Assembly (NCBI GenBank): GCA_963826035.1
Contig: CAWGVZ010000003.1
Location: forward strand, 558,001 to 622,000
DNA: 64,000 nucleotides
Direction: 5' to 3'
Origin: Actinophytocola sp963826035
Lineage (GTDB): Bacteria; Actinomycetota; Actinomycetes; Mycobacteriales; Pseudonocardiaceae
Of this stretch, positions 53,556 to 63,180 are shown piece after piece. Under the pieces are notes generated by a model that saw only the letters and a program-made list of their open reading frames with translations, was not told the origin of the DNA and did not search any database. Numbering within the stretch: position 1 is the stretch's first letter; each line of letters opens with the position of its first letter. Both the position numbers and the translations under genes were made by a program.

Positions 53556-54105
53556 ATGGTTGCCACCATGACCGAAGAACTCCGGCGACCCGCCAGCATG
53601 CGCTCGCTGTGGCTCGGCGACACGAGGGTGAGCTACGTACCGGACGGTGCGGTCCAGCTCAACCCGCGCGCCATGCTGCCGGCCACCACCGAGGAGGTCT
53701 GGGCCGCGCATCCGGAGTACCTCGACGATTCCGGCAACCTGGTGGCCAGCATCGGGGCGTTGCTGGTGGAACGCGGTGACCGACGGCCAGGAGATCTTCC
53801 CCGGGGTGCGCGTCCAGCTGACTCCCGGCCACACGGCCGGGCACGCCGCCTATGTGATCAGCCCGGGCGAGCAGCGGCTGATCGCGTTCGGCGACGCCCT
53901 GCACTCGCCGATCCAGATCGGCCATCCCGAATGGTCGGCCGCGTTCGACCACGACCCGGCCGAGGCCGCCGGCTTCCGCCACCAACTCGTCCGCGACCTG
54001 GCCGAACCCGGCACCATCGGCTTCGGCATTCACTTCGCCGATGTGGTGTTCGGCCGCGTCCACACCGACGGCGACCGGTCGGTCTGGCGCCCGATCGACA
54101 CGTAA
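53556..54105 (+). pseudogene. MBL-fold hydrolase with internal deletion and frame change
   Basis: The N-terminus (SMRSLWLGDTRVSYVPDGAV to ASIGALLVERGD) is in one frame and the C-terminus (TDGQEIFPGVRV, TPGHTAGHAAYVI, FGDALHSPIQI, FGIHFADVVFG) in another. The expected middle of about 90-100 residues with the HxHxDH zinc motif is absent; the two parts join at about 53780. Without that motif the enzyme cannot bind its metals. Relatives are about 290 residues (quorum-quenching lactonase-like). Start at 53556 or 53568. Controlled by the adjacent MarR operator, which is intact. Confidence 0.75.
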
Positions 54106-54123
54106 CCCGGCCGGCGAGCCCTG

Positions 54124-54170
54124 AATGCCCCATTCGGGACGTTGAGCGTCGTCAATGCCTCATTCGGGGC
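54124..54170. repeat. Intergenic repeat with two AATGCC(C/T)CATTCGGG units 30 bp apart
   Basis: AATGCCCCATTCGGG at 54124-54138 and AATGCCTCATTCGGG at 54154-54168 surround ACGTTGAGCGTCGTC. Same layout as the repeat at 31078-31120. Lies between the MBL remnant and the terminator of the giant gene. Confidence 0.55.
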
Positions 54171-54212
54171 ATCGCCGGCCGGCTGGTGTGGCGGCCCGTC
54201 GAAAAACACGAA

Positions 54213-54246
54213 TGACCCGGGCCGGCCGTGAGGCCGACCCGGGTCA
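54213..54246 (-). terminator. Terminator of the sugar operon
   Basis: TGACCCGGG-N2-GGCC, GTGA loop, GGCC-N2-CCCGGGTCA: a 13-bp near-perfect stem. On the minus strand it is followed by GTGTTTTTCG, a T run, which is the classical intrinsic terminator form. About 35 bp after the giant gene's stop. Confidence 0.75.
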
Positions 54247-54280
54247 CCGGGGGCGGACCGGCATCCGCCCCGCCCGAGGA

Positions 54281-57200
54281 TCAGCCGCGCAGGGCGGCGA
54301 TCACCGCGGTGGCGTCGGTGCGCAACACCGTCCTTGCCGCGGCATCCTTGACCGCGTACTTCGCGAAGGCGCTGAACTCCGTCAGCCAGAAGATCGCCCG
54401 GTCCGTCCGGCCACGGGCCAACTCACGACGCGCCTGATCCAACTGGGCCTCCAACACGAACCCGGCCGCCCAGCCGACCTTGCCCTCCGCCTGGAAGCGA
54501 TCGAGCATCGCCTGCAGGTCGGTGACCGAGGTGCCCACCGTGAACACCACCGTGCGCTCGGCCGGGTGCCCGGCCAGGTCGACCGTCCGGACCACCAGCG
54601 CGTGCTCCCCCAGCGCGAGCTGCGGCAGCACCAGCTTGGTGCCCTTGGCGATCGGCGCGCCGTCGAACGTCGCCGTCACCGGGCCGGGGCCCGACGCCGC
54701 GTCGGTCACCGTCCAGTCGACCACCCGGTCCTCGCTGTGGCCGTAGGTGACGCCATCGACCAGACCGCTCACCGTCAGGGCCGGCGCGGTCGCGTCGACC
54801 TTCACCTCCGTGGTGCCGACGGCCGAGGTGTTGCCCGCCCGGTCGGACGACCGGTACTCGACCGCGTGGGTGCCGTCACCGGTGACCGCGAACGCTTCCG
54901 TGTAGACGGTCCACTCACCACTGTCCACTCGGTACTCGGTGGTCGCCACACCTGAACCCGTGCCATCGTCGGCGGCGAGGGTCACCGTCGGAACCGTGGT
55001 GTACCAGCCGGACTCCCCCGGCGCCGGCGACACGGCCGCCGTCACCGTCGGAGCGGCGGTGTCCACACCGGACATCCGGAACCAGTCGAAGTCGACCGTG
55101 ACCGGCCCCCGGGTCTGGTTCGGACCGATGGCCATCAGGCCGACCTTCGGGTTCGGGACGTCGTTGGTGACCGCCGCGCCGAGCGAGGTCCACTCGATGC
55201 CGTCGTCACTGACCCAACCGGTGTAGGAGTTCCCCGCCTTCGTGAGGCGCAGATGCCACCAGCCGGATTCGGACCCGGCGCCGAGTGCCACCGACCGGTT
55301 GCCGCCGTTGCCGAACTGCCCGTTGTTCTCGGACACCAGCTCGGCCTTCAGGTCCACCGACGACGTCGGCCCGTTGACCGACACCACGTCGAACTTCACG
55401 TAGTCGTCGTCGGTGCCGTGGACCATGAAGCCGGCCAGCTGGTACTGCTCGACGAGCGGTGCCCGCATGCGGGTCTCCACCGTCCAGTCGCCCGCGGGTG
55501 GGGTCTGCATGACGAAGTTGTTCGGATTCTGGTTGCTACCTCCGTTGATGTCACCGGGTAGCGTGTCGACGCTGAACAGCCCGTCGGCCATCCGCATGCC
55601 GGTCAGTTCCGGCCGCACGACCGAATCCCACCGGCAGCCGTCGAGCCGGTCGCCGTCGAACTCGTCGTTCGCCGCGACCGGCGCGTTCGGGTCGGCGCAC
55701 TCGATCGGTGGCATCGGCGGGATGGTCGCGACCACCGGCACGGACGTGGCCTTTGCCCGCCCGGCGGCGTCGGTCACCGTCACCTTGGCGGTGAAATTGC
55801 CCGGCGCCGCGTAGGTGTGTGCCGGGTTCGCCTCGGTCGAGGTGCCGCCGTCACCGAAGTCCCACGCGTAGGTGAACGGCTCGTCACCCTCGGGGTCGGT
55901 CACCGCGGTGGTGAACTCGACATCCAGGGGTGCCGCGCCGGTCGCCGGGGACGCGTTGGCCGACACGTACGGTGCCGCGTTGACCGACACGCCCTTGCCG
56001 ACGAAGTCGAACGAGTCCACTGTGAACTGTCCGTCCGCCGTGGTCCGGAACACCGCGTGCAGGTTGGTCGTGCCGCCGGGGTCGGTGACCTCGGCCGGTG
56101 GCAGCGTCACGTAACTGCTGCCGCCGCCCGTGTCCGGCACCGGAAGGGTGGCCACCAGGTCACCGGTCGGCGACCCGGCACGCAGCTCGATCGAACCGCC
56201 GGCGCTCGCCGACGACACTCGGGCCGCGATCCCGTCGATCTGGTGCAGGTTGACCGGCTGGAAGGCGATCCAGTCGTCGTTCGAGATGTCACCGACCCGC
56301 CGGCCCGACTCGGCACCGGCCGCCGACTGGATGGCGACACCCATGGCCGAGTTGTGGTGCTCCGCCTGCTTGTGCTTGGGCTGGAGCACCGCGAGGTCCC
56401 GGCCGACCAGCGCCGGCTGGCCGTTCGCGCCGGAGTCGGTGTAGCTGGACTCCGCCGTGTAGAAGACGTTCTCGCCGGAGTGTCCCTCGTCGTTCAGCGT
56501 GGTGAGCTCGCCCTCGCACGCGTTGAACGTCTCGGTCAGGTGGTCGTGCGCGTCGTGGCCGAGCGACACCCGCATGACCGCCCGTGCGCAGTCGGTTTCC
56601 TCCTCCGGATCGGTGACCGTCGCACCGAACGCGACCTTGTCACCGAAGTCGAAGAACCCGCCGTTCACCGGCGAGGCCAGGTCGACCGACGGTGCGGTGT
56701 TGCCGACCGTGACCGACACGTTCGACACCCCGGTCTTGCCGCCCGGATCGGTCACCCGCAACTGCACGTTGTAGACGCCGTTCGTCGTGAACTCGTGCGT
56801 GGGTGACGCCTCGTCCGAAGTGGACCCGTCACCGAAGTCCCACGCGAACGTGACCGCCTCGCCCTCCGGGTCGGCCGACCCCTCACTGGAGAACTCGACG
56901 GTCAGCGGCCCGATGCCGCTGGACGGCGTCGCCGCCGCGTGCGCCGCTGGTCGTCGGTCCCCGCGGGTGTAGTCGATCCGGTACACGCCGGAGTCCGGGT
57001 TGTCGCGGCCATAGCCACCGCCCCACTCCACCATGTACATCGCGCCGTCCGGACCGAACTTCATGTCCATCGGCGCCAGCACCGGGTTCGACACGTACCA
57101 CGGGTCGATGGTCAGCAGCCCGCCGTCGGAGTCCTGGTTGAACAGGAACATCTTGTTGCGGGCCCACTCGTAGAAGAACGGCTTGCCGTCGTAGAACTCC

Positions 57201-59077
57201 GGGAACTTCGTGTCCGACTGCAGGTTCGGGTCGTACTCGTAACGCGGCCCGGCCATCGGCGCGTCGCCACCACTGCCCATCTCCGGGAAGTCGTTGCCCC
57301 GCGCGCCGTCGCCGTACCACACGGTCGCCTTCTTCATGGGCGGCAGCGTGGTGAGACCGGTGTTGTTCGGCGACATGTTCACCGGGTTCTCACAGTCGAA
57401 CGCCGCACCCGAGACGTTCGTGGCGAAGTCGAAGTCGCGGTACGCGACACCGTCGGCCACGCAGTACGGCCAGCCGTAGAACCCGGGTTCGGTGATGACG
57501 TTCCACTCGACCATGCCGGCCGGGCCGCGGTTGGGGTCGTCGTTGCTGGAGTCCGGCCCGTAGTCGGCCATGTACAGCGTGCCGTCCGAGGCGATGCTGA
57601 ACCGGAACGGGTTGCGGAAGCCCATGGCGTAGATCTCCGGCAGGGTCTTGTCCGTACCCGCCGGGAACATGTTGCCCTCGGGGACCGTGTACGTCCCGTC
57701 CGGCTCCGGGTGGACCCGCAGGATCTTGCCGCGCAGGTCGTTGGTGTTGGCGGAGGTCTTCTGCGCGTCGAACAGGTCGCGCCCCGCCCGCTCGTCGATG
57801 GGCGAGTAGCCGCTCGACTGGAACGGGTTGGTGTCGTCGCCGACGCCGATGTAGAGGTTCCCGTTCGGCCCGAACTCGAGGTAGCCGCCCGTGTGGCCGG
57901 GTTCCTCGCGGCGGGAGGCGGGGATGTCGATGAGGGGGACCTCACTGTCGAGCACCACGGTGTTGCCCTCGACCGTGAACCGCGACACCCGGTTGATCTC
58001 CTCGGTTCCCGGTGGCGAGTAGTAGACGTACATGTGCCCGGTGGTGGCGAAGTCGGGCGCGAGAACCAGCGACGCCAGGCCGTCCTCACCGCCGGCGTAC
58101 ACCGGCAGGTCGAGGGCGGTGGTCACGGCGTTGGTCGCCGGGTCCCACAGCCGGATCTGGCCGAGGATCTCCGTGTAGAACACCCGGCCGTCCGGCGCGA
58201 CGTCCAGTGCCGTCGGGGCCTTCGTGGTGTCGTCGAGCGTCACCTTCTCGAACCCGGCGTCCATGGTGGCCGTGCAGTCCGCGGGGATCGCGCCGGCCGC
58301 CGTCTGGATGCCACCCAGGAGGTGTTGCTGGAACAGGGGTTCGGAGTAGGAGGAGATCGCGTGGCCCATGGCCGTCGCCCAGACACGGCCGCCCTCGGCG
58401 TCGCGGCACCACGAGATCGGGTGATCGGTGCCCATGGCCTCGCCACCCGGGTCGTAGGTGTCCTCGTCGACCTCGAGCAGCGAGTGGACGTGCCCGCGCA
58501 TGGTGGGCTTGAAGTTGTACCACTCCTCCGGCCGGTCCCAGCGGTCCGGAAGATCCTTTGTGGACGCGTGGACGTCGTCGATCCGGTTCGTGGTGGCCGT
58601 GAGGCCGCCGGCCGAGTGCGCGGTCATGTGCGCACCGCCGTTGACGAAGTTGTCCCACCACGGGAACTGCGACTCGATGTTCATGTCGGTGGCGTTGTGG
58701 ACGGCCGCGATGCCGCCGCCGTTGTTCACGTAGGTCTGCACGGCCTGGCGCTGGGCGTCGGTGTCCCAGACCATGCCGCCGTTCTGCACCATGACGACGA
58801 CGTCGAACGTGGCGAGGTCGGCGTCGTTGAAGATCGTGGCGTCCTCGCTGTGCACGACCTCGAAGTGGTGGTCGGTGCCGAGCTGGGTGACGAGGTCGAT
58901 GGCGGCGGGGATGGAGTCGTGCCGGTAGGCGCCCGCGGCGACCTTGGTGAACAGCAGCGCCCGGAACTCCGGGTCCGCGTCGTGGCCGGGGTGCGCCGCG
59001 GCGGCGGGCGTCAGCCCGATCACCATGGCGCTCGCCGCCAGCACGCTCAGGGCAGTTCGCAAAAGGGGTCTGTGCAT
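54281..59077 (-). CDS. Giant secreted ThuA / PQQ-type sugar dehydrogenase / PKD / FIMAH protein
   Basis: About 1,598 residues. Signal peptide 1-30; ThuA-like glutamine-amidotransferase-fold domain about 35-260 (TFDVVVMVQNGGMVW, GGGIAAVHNATDMN); sugar (sorbosone/glucose) dehydrogenase-type propeller about 285-710 (TALDVAPDGRVFYTEILGQI, EDGLASLVLAPDF, GPNGNLYIGVGDD, MGFRNPFRFS); PKD domain (VTFAWDFGDGSTSDE); a CBM6-like module (about 880-1045); second PKD (YAWDFGDGGTSTEA); a DUF1349-like concanavalin domain (about 1150-1345); an OmpL47-like module (about 1355-1430); and a C-terminal FIMAH domain. Secreted and surface-associated. Such proteins oxidise or open sugar polymers. Last gene of the operon. 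ATG at 59077 has GGAAG upstream; one four codons earlier is possible. Confidence 0.8.
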   Translation of the reverse strand: MHRPLLRTALSVLAASAMVIGLTPAAAAHPGHDADPEFRALLFTKVAAGAYRHDSIPAAIDLVTQLGTDHHFEVVHSEDATIFNDADLATFDVVVMVQNGGMVWDTDAQRQAVQTYVNNGGGIAAVHNATDMNIESQFPWWDNFVNGGAHMTAHSAGGLTATTNRIDDVHASTKDLPDRWDRPEEWYNFKPTMRGHVHSLLEVDEDTYDPGGEAMGTDHPISWCRDAEGGRVWATAMGHAISSYSEPLFQQHLLGGIQTAAGAIPADCTATMDAGFEKVTLDDTTKAPTALDVAPDGRVFYTEILGQIRLWDPATNAVTTALDLPVYAGGEDGLASLVLAPDFATTGHMYVYYSPPGTEEINRVSRFTVEGNTVVLDSEVPLIDIPASRREEPGHTGGYLEFGPNGNLYIGVGDDTNPFQSSGYSPIDERAGRDLFDAQKTSANTNDLRGKILRVHPEPDGTYTVPEGNMFPAGTDKTLPEIYAMGFRNPFRFSIASDGTLYMADYGPDSSNDDPNRGPAGMVEWNVITEPGFYGWPYCVADGVAYRDFDFATNVSGAAFDCENPVNMSPNNTGLTTLPPMKKATVWYGDGARGNDFPEMGSGGDAPMAGPRYEYDPNLQSDTKFPEFYDGKPFFYEWARNKMFLFNQDSDGGLLTIDPWYVSNPVLAPMDMKFGPDGAMYMVEWGGGYGRDNPDSGVYRIDYTRGDRRPAAHAAATPSSGIGPLTVEFSSEGSADPEGEAVTFAWDFGDGSTSDEASPTHEFTTNGVYNVQLRVTDPGGKTGVSNVSVTVGNTAPSVDLASPVNGGFFDFGDKVAFGATVTDPEEETDCARAVMRVSLGHDAHDHLTETFNACEGELTTLNDEGHSGENVFYTAESSYTDSGANGQPALVGRDLAVLQPKHKQAEHHNSAMGVAIQSAAGAESGRRVGDISNDDWIAFQPVNLHQIDGIAARVSSASAGGSIELRAGSPTGDLVATLPVPDTGGGSSYVTLPPAEVTDPGGTTNLHAVFRTTADGQFTVDSFDFVGKGVSVNAAPYVSANASPATGAAPLDVEFTTAVTDPEGDEPFTYAWDFGDGGTSTEANPAHTYAAPGNFTAKVTVTDAAGRAKATSVPVVATIPPMPPIECADPNAPVAANDEFDGDRLDGCRWDSVVRPELTGMRMADGLFSVDTLPGDINGGSNQNPNNFVMQTPPAGDWTVETRMRAPLVEQYQLAGFMVHGTDDDYVKFDVVSVNGPTSSVDLKAELVSENNGQFGNGGNRSVALGAGSESGWWHLRLTKAGNSYTGWVSDDGIEWTSLGAAVTNDVPNPKVGLMAIGPNQTRGPVTVDFDWFRMSGVDTAAPTVTAAVSPAPGESGWYTTVPTVTLAADDGTGSGVATTEYRVDSGEWTVYTEAFAVTGDGTHAVEYRSSDRAGNTSAVGTTEVKVDATAPALTVSGLVDGVTYGHSEDRVVDWTVTDAASGPGPVTATFDGAPIAKGTKLVLPQLALGEHALVVRTVDLAGHPAERTVVFTVGTSVTDLQAMLDRFQAEGKVGWAAGFVLEAQLDQARRELARGRTDRAIFWLTEFSAFAKYAVKDAAARTVLRTDATAVIAALRG

Positions 59078-59140
59078 CGTTGCTTCCATTTCGCGTGGGT
59101 TCCGCTACGGCGTGCCGGCGCCGTCCTGCAGGGAGCGGGA

Positions 59141-60001
59141 TCAGCTGGTGCGCATCACCTCCCGCAGGTGCGCCAGTCCGGTCAACGCGAGGTCGTCCTG
59201 CGTGGGAGCGAGCGGGCGCCAGATGGACGCGGCGGTCGCGATGGTGGCGTTGTCACCGGTGAACGACTCGATACACAGTGGACCGTCGTAGCCGGCATCG
59301 CCGACCGCCGAGAGGATGGCCGGCCAGTCGAGGTGGTCATCGCCCGGCGCGCCACGGTCGTTGCCGCAGACCTGGACATGCGCGATCCGGCCGGCGGCCG
59401 CGCGGATGGCGCCCATGAGGTCCTTCTCCTCGATGTTCTGGTGGTACACGTCGATCGCCACCCCGCAATGGGGCAGGTCGCCGAGCGCGTCCAGGGTCTG
59501 GCCGAGAGTGTTGAGCAGGCTGGTCTCGTAGCGGTTCAACGGTTCCACGGCGACCGTCACCTCGGCCGCGCCCGCGTGGTCGAGCACCGGGGCCAGGTTG
59601 TCGCGCAGCTCCGCGTACGCCGCCGACCGCTCGGCCGGGGACATGCGCCACGTGCGGCCGACCGAGGCGTAGGCCGGCCCGGCGATCACCGCCGAGCCGA
59701 CCGTGGCGGCCGCGTCGACCACCCCCCGCAGATAGTCCTGTGTGGACCTGACGGTGGCGGTGTCGGCGCCGACCAGTTCCCGGCCGGGCGGCATCACCAG
59801 GCACACGGTGGCGCCGAGACCATGGTCGGCGAGCACCCGGGCGGCGTGGTCGGGCGACCAGTCCCCCGGATTCTCGACCGGCAACTCCAGCACGTCGAAC
59901 CCCCACCCCGCGACCTTGGCCGCGAGTTCGGCCAAGGTCGCGTCGGTGAGCGGCGAGGTCCACACCCAGGTGTTGACCCCGATGTTGTGTCTCATACCCA
60001 T
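59141..60001 (-). CDS. Sugar phosphate isomerase/epimerase-family TIM-barrel enzyme
   Basis: 286 residues. The metal set typical of xylose-isomerase-like epimerases is visible: Glu in VAVEPLNRYE, Asp in VAIDVYHQN, His in IAHVQVCGNDRG and Glu in LCIESFT. The layout resembles D-psicose/tagatose 3-epimerases or myo-inosose enzymes. It lies between the binding protein and the giant dehydrogenase, so it probably processes the imported sugar in the cytosol. Start at 60001 or two codons later. The exact sugar is not determinable. Confidence 0.85.
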   Translation of the reverse strand: MGMRHNIGVNTWVWTSPLTDATLAELAAKVAGWGFDVLELPVENPGDWSPDHAARVLADHGLGATVCLVMPPGRELVGADTATVRSTQDYLRGVVDAAATVGSAVIAGPAYASVGRTWRMSPAERSAAYAELRDNLAPVLDHAGAAEVTVAVEPLNRYETSLLNTLGQTLDALGDLPHCGVAIDVYHQNIEEKDLMGAIRAAAGRIAHVQVCGNDRGAPGDDHLDWPAILSAVGDAGYDGPLCIESFTGDNATIATAASIWRPLAPTQDDLALTGLAHLREVMRTS

Positions 60002-60013
60002 CTCAGTGCCATG

Positions 60014-61189
60014 TCACTGCCAGGGGCCGGGGTAGCCGGGCATGTCCTCGCAGCCGCACATGGCGTAGTGCAGCGGAGGCATGTCCTGTGCCACAAAGGA
60101 TTCGACGTCCTCCTGGGTGATCTTCGGCTGCGGCAGCACCCACTCCTTGGGCACCTGCTGGCCGGCCAGGATCTTCAGCGCGGCGATGATGGGGGTCCGC
60201 CACTGGTAGGTCGGGTAGGTCGGCGCGACCGCGTTCAGGTCCTGGTCGACCCACATGCGCAGGAAGTCCTGCTGGTCCTCGCCGACGAACGCGGGCACGT
60301 CCACCCCGGCGTCCTGGAACGCCTCGATGGCGGCCACCGAGGTCGCGCCCGCGTCCATCCACACGCCGTCTATCTGGCCCTCGCGCTGGATGTAGTCGGA
60401 CACGATGCCCTTGGTGGTGGCGGCGTCGCCGTCGGTGAACTCCACGCCGACCACGTCCAGCTCGCTATCGGCGAAGATCTCGTTGGCCGCGGCCCAGCGC
60501 TGCTCGAGCACGTCCACGCCGGGGAGAATGCGCAGCGCGAGGATCTTGCCGCCGGCCTCGACCTGCTCGGTGAGGAACTCGGCCCCGTCGGCGCCGAACG
60601 CGAAGCCGCCGATCGGGTGGATGAACGTCACCGCGCAGTCGGTGTCGACGCCGCGGTCGAACACGATCACCGGCACGCCGGTCTGGCAGGCCTGCTCGAC
60701 CGCCGGGGTGAGCGTGGCGGTCGTGTTGGGCGAGACGATGATCGCGCTGCAGCCCTGGCCGGACAGGGACTGGAGGTCGCTGATCTGCTTGTCGTCCTTG
60801 GCCTCGCCGTCCAGGACCGTGAACTTCGTGATCTCCGGGTGCAGCGCCACCTCCTGCTGCATGGTCTTGAAGCCGACCTGCCGCCACGGGTTGTTCACCG
60901 CCGCGTTGGAGAAGCACAGGTTGTAGTTGCCACCCGGCTTGGCGAACTGGGCGGTGTCGACGAGCTCCGGCTCGAGCATCTGCTCCCAGGGCTTGCCCTC
61001 CGGCCCCTCGGGCGCCGCCTCCCGCAACCCGAGCTGGCGTTCGAACTCGGCCTGGTCGAAGAACTCCGACTCGGTCGCGTCCGGCGTGCCGGGTGCGTCG
61101 CCGCCCTCGTTGTCCGCTGGCAGATCGCTGGAGCATCCGGCGAGCGCGAGCGCACCCGCCACCACTGCCACGGCCCATTTCTTGGTCAT
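60014..61189 (-). CDS. Sugar ABC transporter substrate-binding lipoprotein
   Basis: 391 residues. Lipobox LALAGCSSD near residue 19 anchors it outside. The body is the ribose-type Peripla_BP_4 fold: NLCFSNAAVNNPWRQ, GCSAIIVSPNTTATLTPAVE, GVPVIVFDRGVDTDC (sugar-contact Asp-Arg), and GVWMDAGATSVAAIEAF. It ends CGCEDMPGYPGPWQ, an unusual C-terminal extension with two cysteines. Works with the permeases upstream. 21 bp after the permease gene. Ligand unknown. Confidence 0.88.
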   Translation of the reverse strand: MTKKWAVAVVAGALALAGCSSDLPADNEGGDAPGTPDATESEFFDQAEFERQLGLREAAPEGPEGKPWEQMLEPELVDTAQFAKPGGNYNLCFSNAAVNNPWRQVGFKTMQQEVALHPEITKFTVLDGEAKDDKQISDLQSLSGQGCSAIIVSPNTTATLTPAVEQACQTGVPVIVFDRGVDTDCAVTFIHPIGGFAFGADGAEFLTEQVEAGGKILALRILPGVDVLEQRWAAANEIFADSELDVVGVEFTDGDAATTKGIVSDYIQREGQIDGVWMDAGATSVAAIEAFQDAGVDVPAFVGEDQQDFLRMWVDQDLNAVAPTYPTYQWRTPIIAALKILAGQQVPKEWVLPQPKITQEDVESFVAQDMPPLHYAMCGCEDMPGYPGPWQ

Positions 61190-61210
61190 CGTCGTTGATC
61201 TCCTTGGGTA

Positions 61211-62182
61211 TCAGGTGGAAGCGGGTGCTCGCCGTCGGATTCTCAGGTTCGTGCCGAACGCCGCGTAGGCGACGGCCGCGATGATGATCACGCCCTGCAC
61301 GGCCGATTCCAGCGCGCCGGCCACGCCGAGCAGGTTCAGCAGGGTGAACAGGGCTTCGAGGGACAGGGCGCCGGCCGCCGCGGCGACCACCGAGCCGCGG
61401 CCGCCGCCGAGCAGTACGCCACCGAGCACGACGGCCGTGATGGCGCGGAACTCCAACCCGCTGCCGACCTGTGCGGACACGCCGGCGAAGCCGCCGAGCA
61501 GGATGGCGGCCACGGCCGCCAGGACTCCGGAAAGGACGAACGCCAGCAGGCGCAGCCGGTCGACCTGGCCGCCGGCCAGCCGGACGGCGTTGTCGTTGTC
61601 CCCCACGGCGACCAGGGCGCGACCGGTGCCGCTGCGCATGAACAGCACGGCCGCCACGAGGATGACGAACAGGATCAGCACCGACCACGGGATGTCGCCG
61701 AGCGAGCCGCGGCCGAACATGCGGAAGCTGGTGGACAGGGCGCCGCGCGGGGCGCCGTCGGTCCACAGGAACACGGCGCCGTCGAGGATGAGCAGCATGC
61801 CGAGCGTCACGATGAACGACGGCACCAGGAGTTTCGTGGCGATCAGCCCGTTCACCAGGCCGACCAGCAGCCCGAACGCGAGGACCAGCAGGATCACCCA
61901 CGCGGTCATGGACTCGTCGCCGTCGATCAGCCGGGCGGCGATCACCACGCCGGCTGTGACGAGCGCGCCGACCGACAGGTCGAAGCCGCCGGAGACGATG
62001 ACGAAGAACTGTCCAATCGCGAGGATCATCAGTGGCGCCGCTCGTTTGAGGAGCGCGAGGTAGCCACTGGGCTCGCTGTAGGCGGGCCCGGTGATCGCCA
62101 GTCCGATGAGCAGGGCGAGCAGGACGATCAGGACGGGCGCCGTGCCCTCGGCCAGGCGGGGTCGCTTCATGAGGCTTGTCAT
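61211..62182 (-). CDS. Sugar ABC transporter permease (RbsC-like), second
   Basis: 323 residues with 8-10 helices. Motifs: QFFVIVSGGFDLSVGALVT and AITAVVLGGVLLGGGRGSVV, the latter the coupling region of BPD_transp_2 (RbsC/AraH) permeases. The ATG at 62182 overlaps the previous permease stop (ATGA). Pairs with that permease to form the membrane channel. Carries sugar into the cell with the RbsA-like ATPase. Confidence 0.88.
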   Translation of the reverse strand: MTSLMKRPRLAEGTAPVLIVLLALLIGLAITGPAYSEPSGYLALLKRAAPLMILAIGQFFVIVSGGFDLSVGALVTAGVVIAARLIDGDESMTAWVILLVLAFGLLVGLVNGLIATKLLVPSFIVTLGMLLILDGAVFLWTDGAPRGALSTSFRMFGRGSLGDIPWSVLILFVILVAAVLFMRSGTGRALVAVGDNDNAVRLAGGQVDRLRLLAFVLSGVLAAVAAILLGGFAGVSAQVGSGLEFRAITAVVLGGVLLGGGRGSVVAAAAGALSLEALFTLLNLLGVAGALESAVQGVIIIAAVAYAAFGTNLRIRRRAPAST

Positions 62183-63180
62183 GACGACCTCCGGACCATG
62201 CGGCGGGCGTAGAGCGCGACCGCGGCGATGAGCACCACGCCGCGGACGACGTCCTTGAAGAACGGGTCGACCGCGAGGTCGTCGAAGATCGTGTCCAGGG
62301 TGGCCAGGATGAAGACGCCGCCGATCGTGCCCACCACGCCGCCCCGGCCGCCGGCGAGCAACGTGCCGCCGAGCACCACGGCGGCGATGGACTCGAGGTC
62401 GAAGCCGGCGTCCGTGCCGACGTAGGGCGCGCCCGACCCGAGCCGGCTGGCGAGGTAGATCCCGGCCAGCCCGGCCGCCACCGAGCAGAGCACGTGGGCC
62501 GTGATGATCGTCCGGCGCGTGTGCACTCCGGACAGGCGCGCGACTTCGAGGTCGCCGCCGACCGCGTACAGGTGGTAGCCCGGACGGGAGCGGGTGAGGA
62601 ACCACCAGGCCAGCGCGGCCACCGCGAGCATGATGACGGCGGCGATGGGGATCGGGCCGAGGCGGTCGTAGCCGAGGTGCTGGAAGGTGCGCGGGACGTC
62701 GCCGGCCGGGCCGGTGTAGTTGTCCTCCAGGTAGCCACGCAGGATGAGCGCGACGCCGAGGGTGGCGATGAAGGCGTTGGCCCGCAGGACGGTGATGACG
62801 AGTCCATTGAGGAGCCCGACCATGGCGGCCACACCCAGCGCGAGAAGCACGCCCGGGAGGATCATGCCGTCCTGCCCGGCCATGGTCTCGGCGGCGATGA
62901 GCGACGTGAGCCCGACCAGGTAGGCGACCGAGAGATCGAGCGAACCGGTGAGGATCACCATGGTCTGGCCGATGGCGACCAGCCCGAGCGCCGTGGCGCG
63001 GGTGAAGATGTTGAGAAGGCCACCCTGGTCGAGGAGGACGCCGCCCTGGAGTCCAACGAGGACACTGCCGGCCACGAGGAGCACGGCGAGAGCGAGATAG
63101 ACGGTGACCGTGGGGGTGATGCGCCGGAACCTGGGCTCGACCGTCTTGACGGGTAGGTGTCTCTCCTGGACAGGAATCAC
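62179..63180 (-). CDS. Sugar ABC transporter permease (RbsC-like), first
   Basis: 333 residues. Motifs QTMVILTGSLDLSVAYLVG and IAAVVLGGTLLAGGRGGVV identify the BPD_transp_2 family. GTG start at 63180 overlapping the ATPase stop. Two different permeases suggest a heterodimer, as in LsrCD or some inositol/xylitol importers. Cytoplasmic membrane. Confidence 0.88.
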   Translation of the reverse strand: MIPVQERHLPVKTVEPRFRRITPTVTVYLALAVLLVAGSVLVGLQGGVLLDQGGLLNIFTRATALGLVAIGQTMVILTGSLDLSVAYLVGLTSLIAAETMAGQDGMILPGVLLALGVAAMVGLLNGLVITVLRANAFIATLGVALILRGYLEDNYTGPAGDVPRTFQHLGYDRLGPIPIAAVIMLAVAALAWWFLTRSRPGYHLYAVGGDLEVARLSGVHTRRTIITAHVLCSVAAGLAGIYLASRLGSGAPYVGTDAGFDLESIAAVVLGGTLLAGGRGGVVGTIGGVFILATLDTIFDDLAVDPFFKDVVRGVVLIAAVALYARRMVRRSS

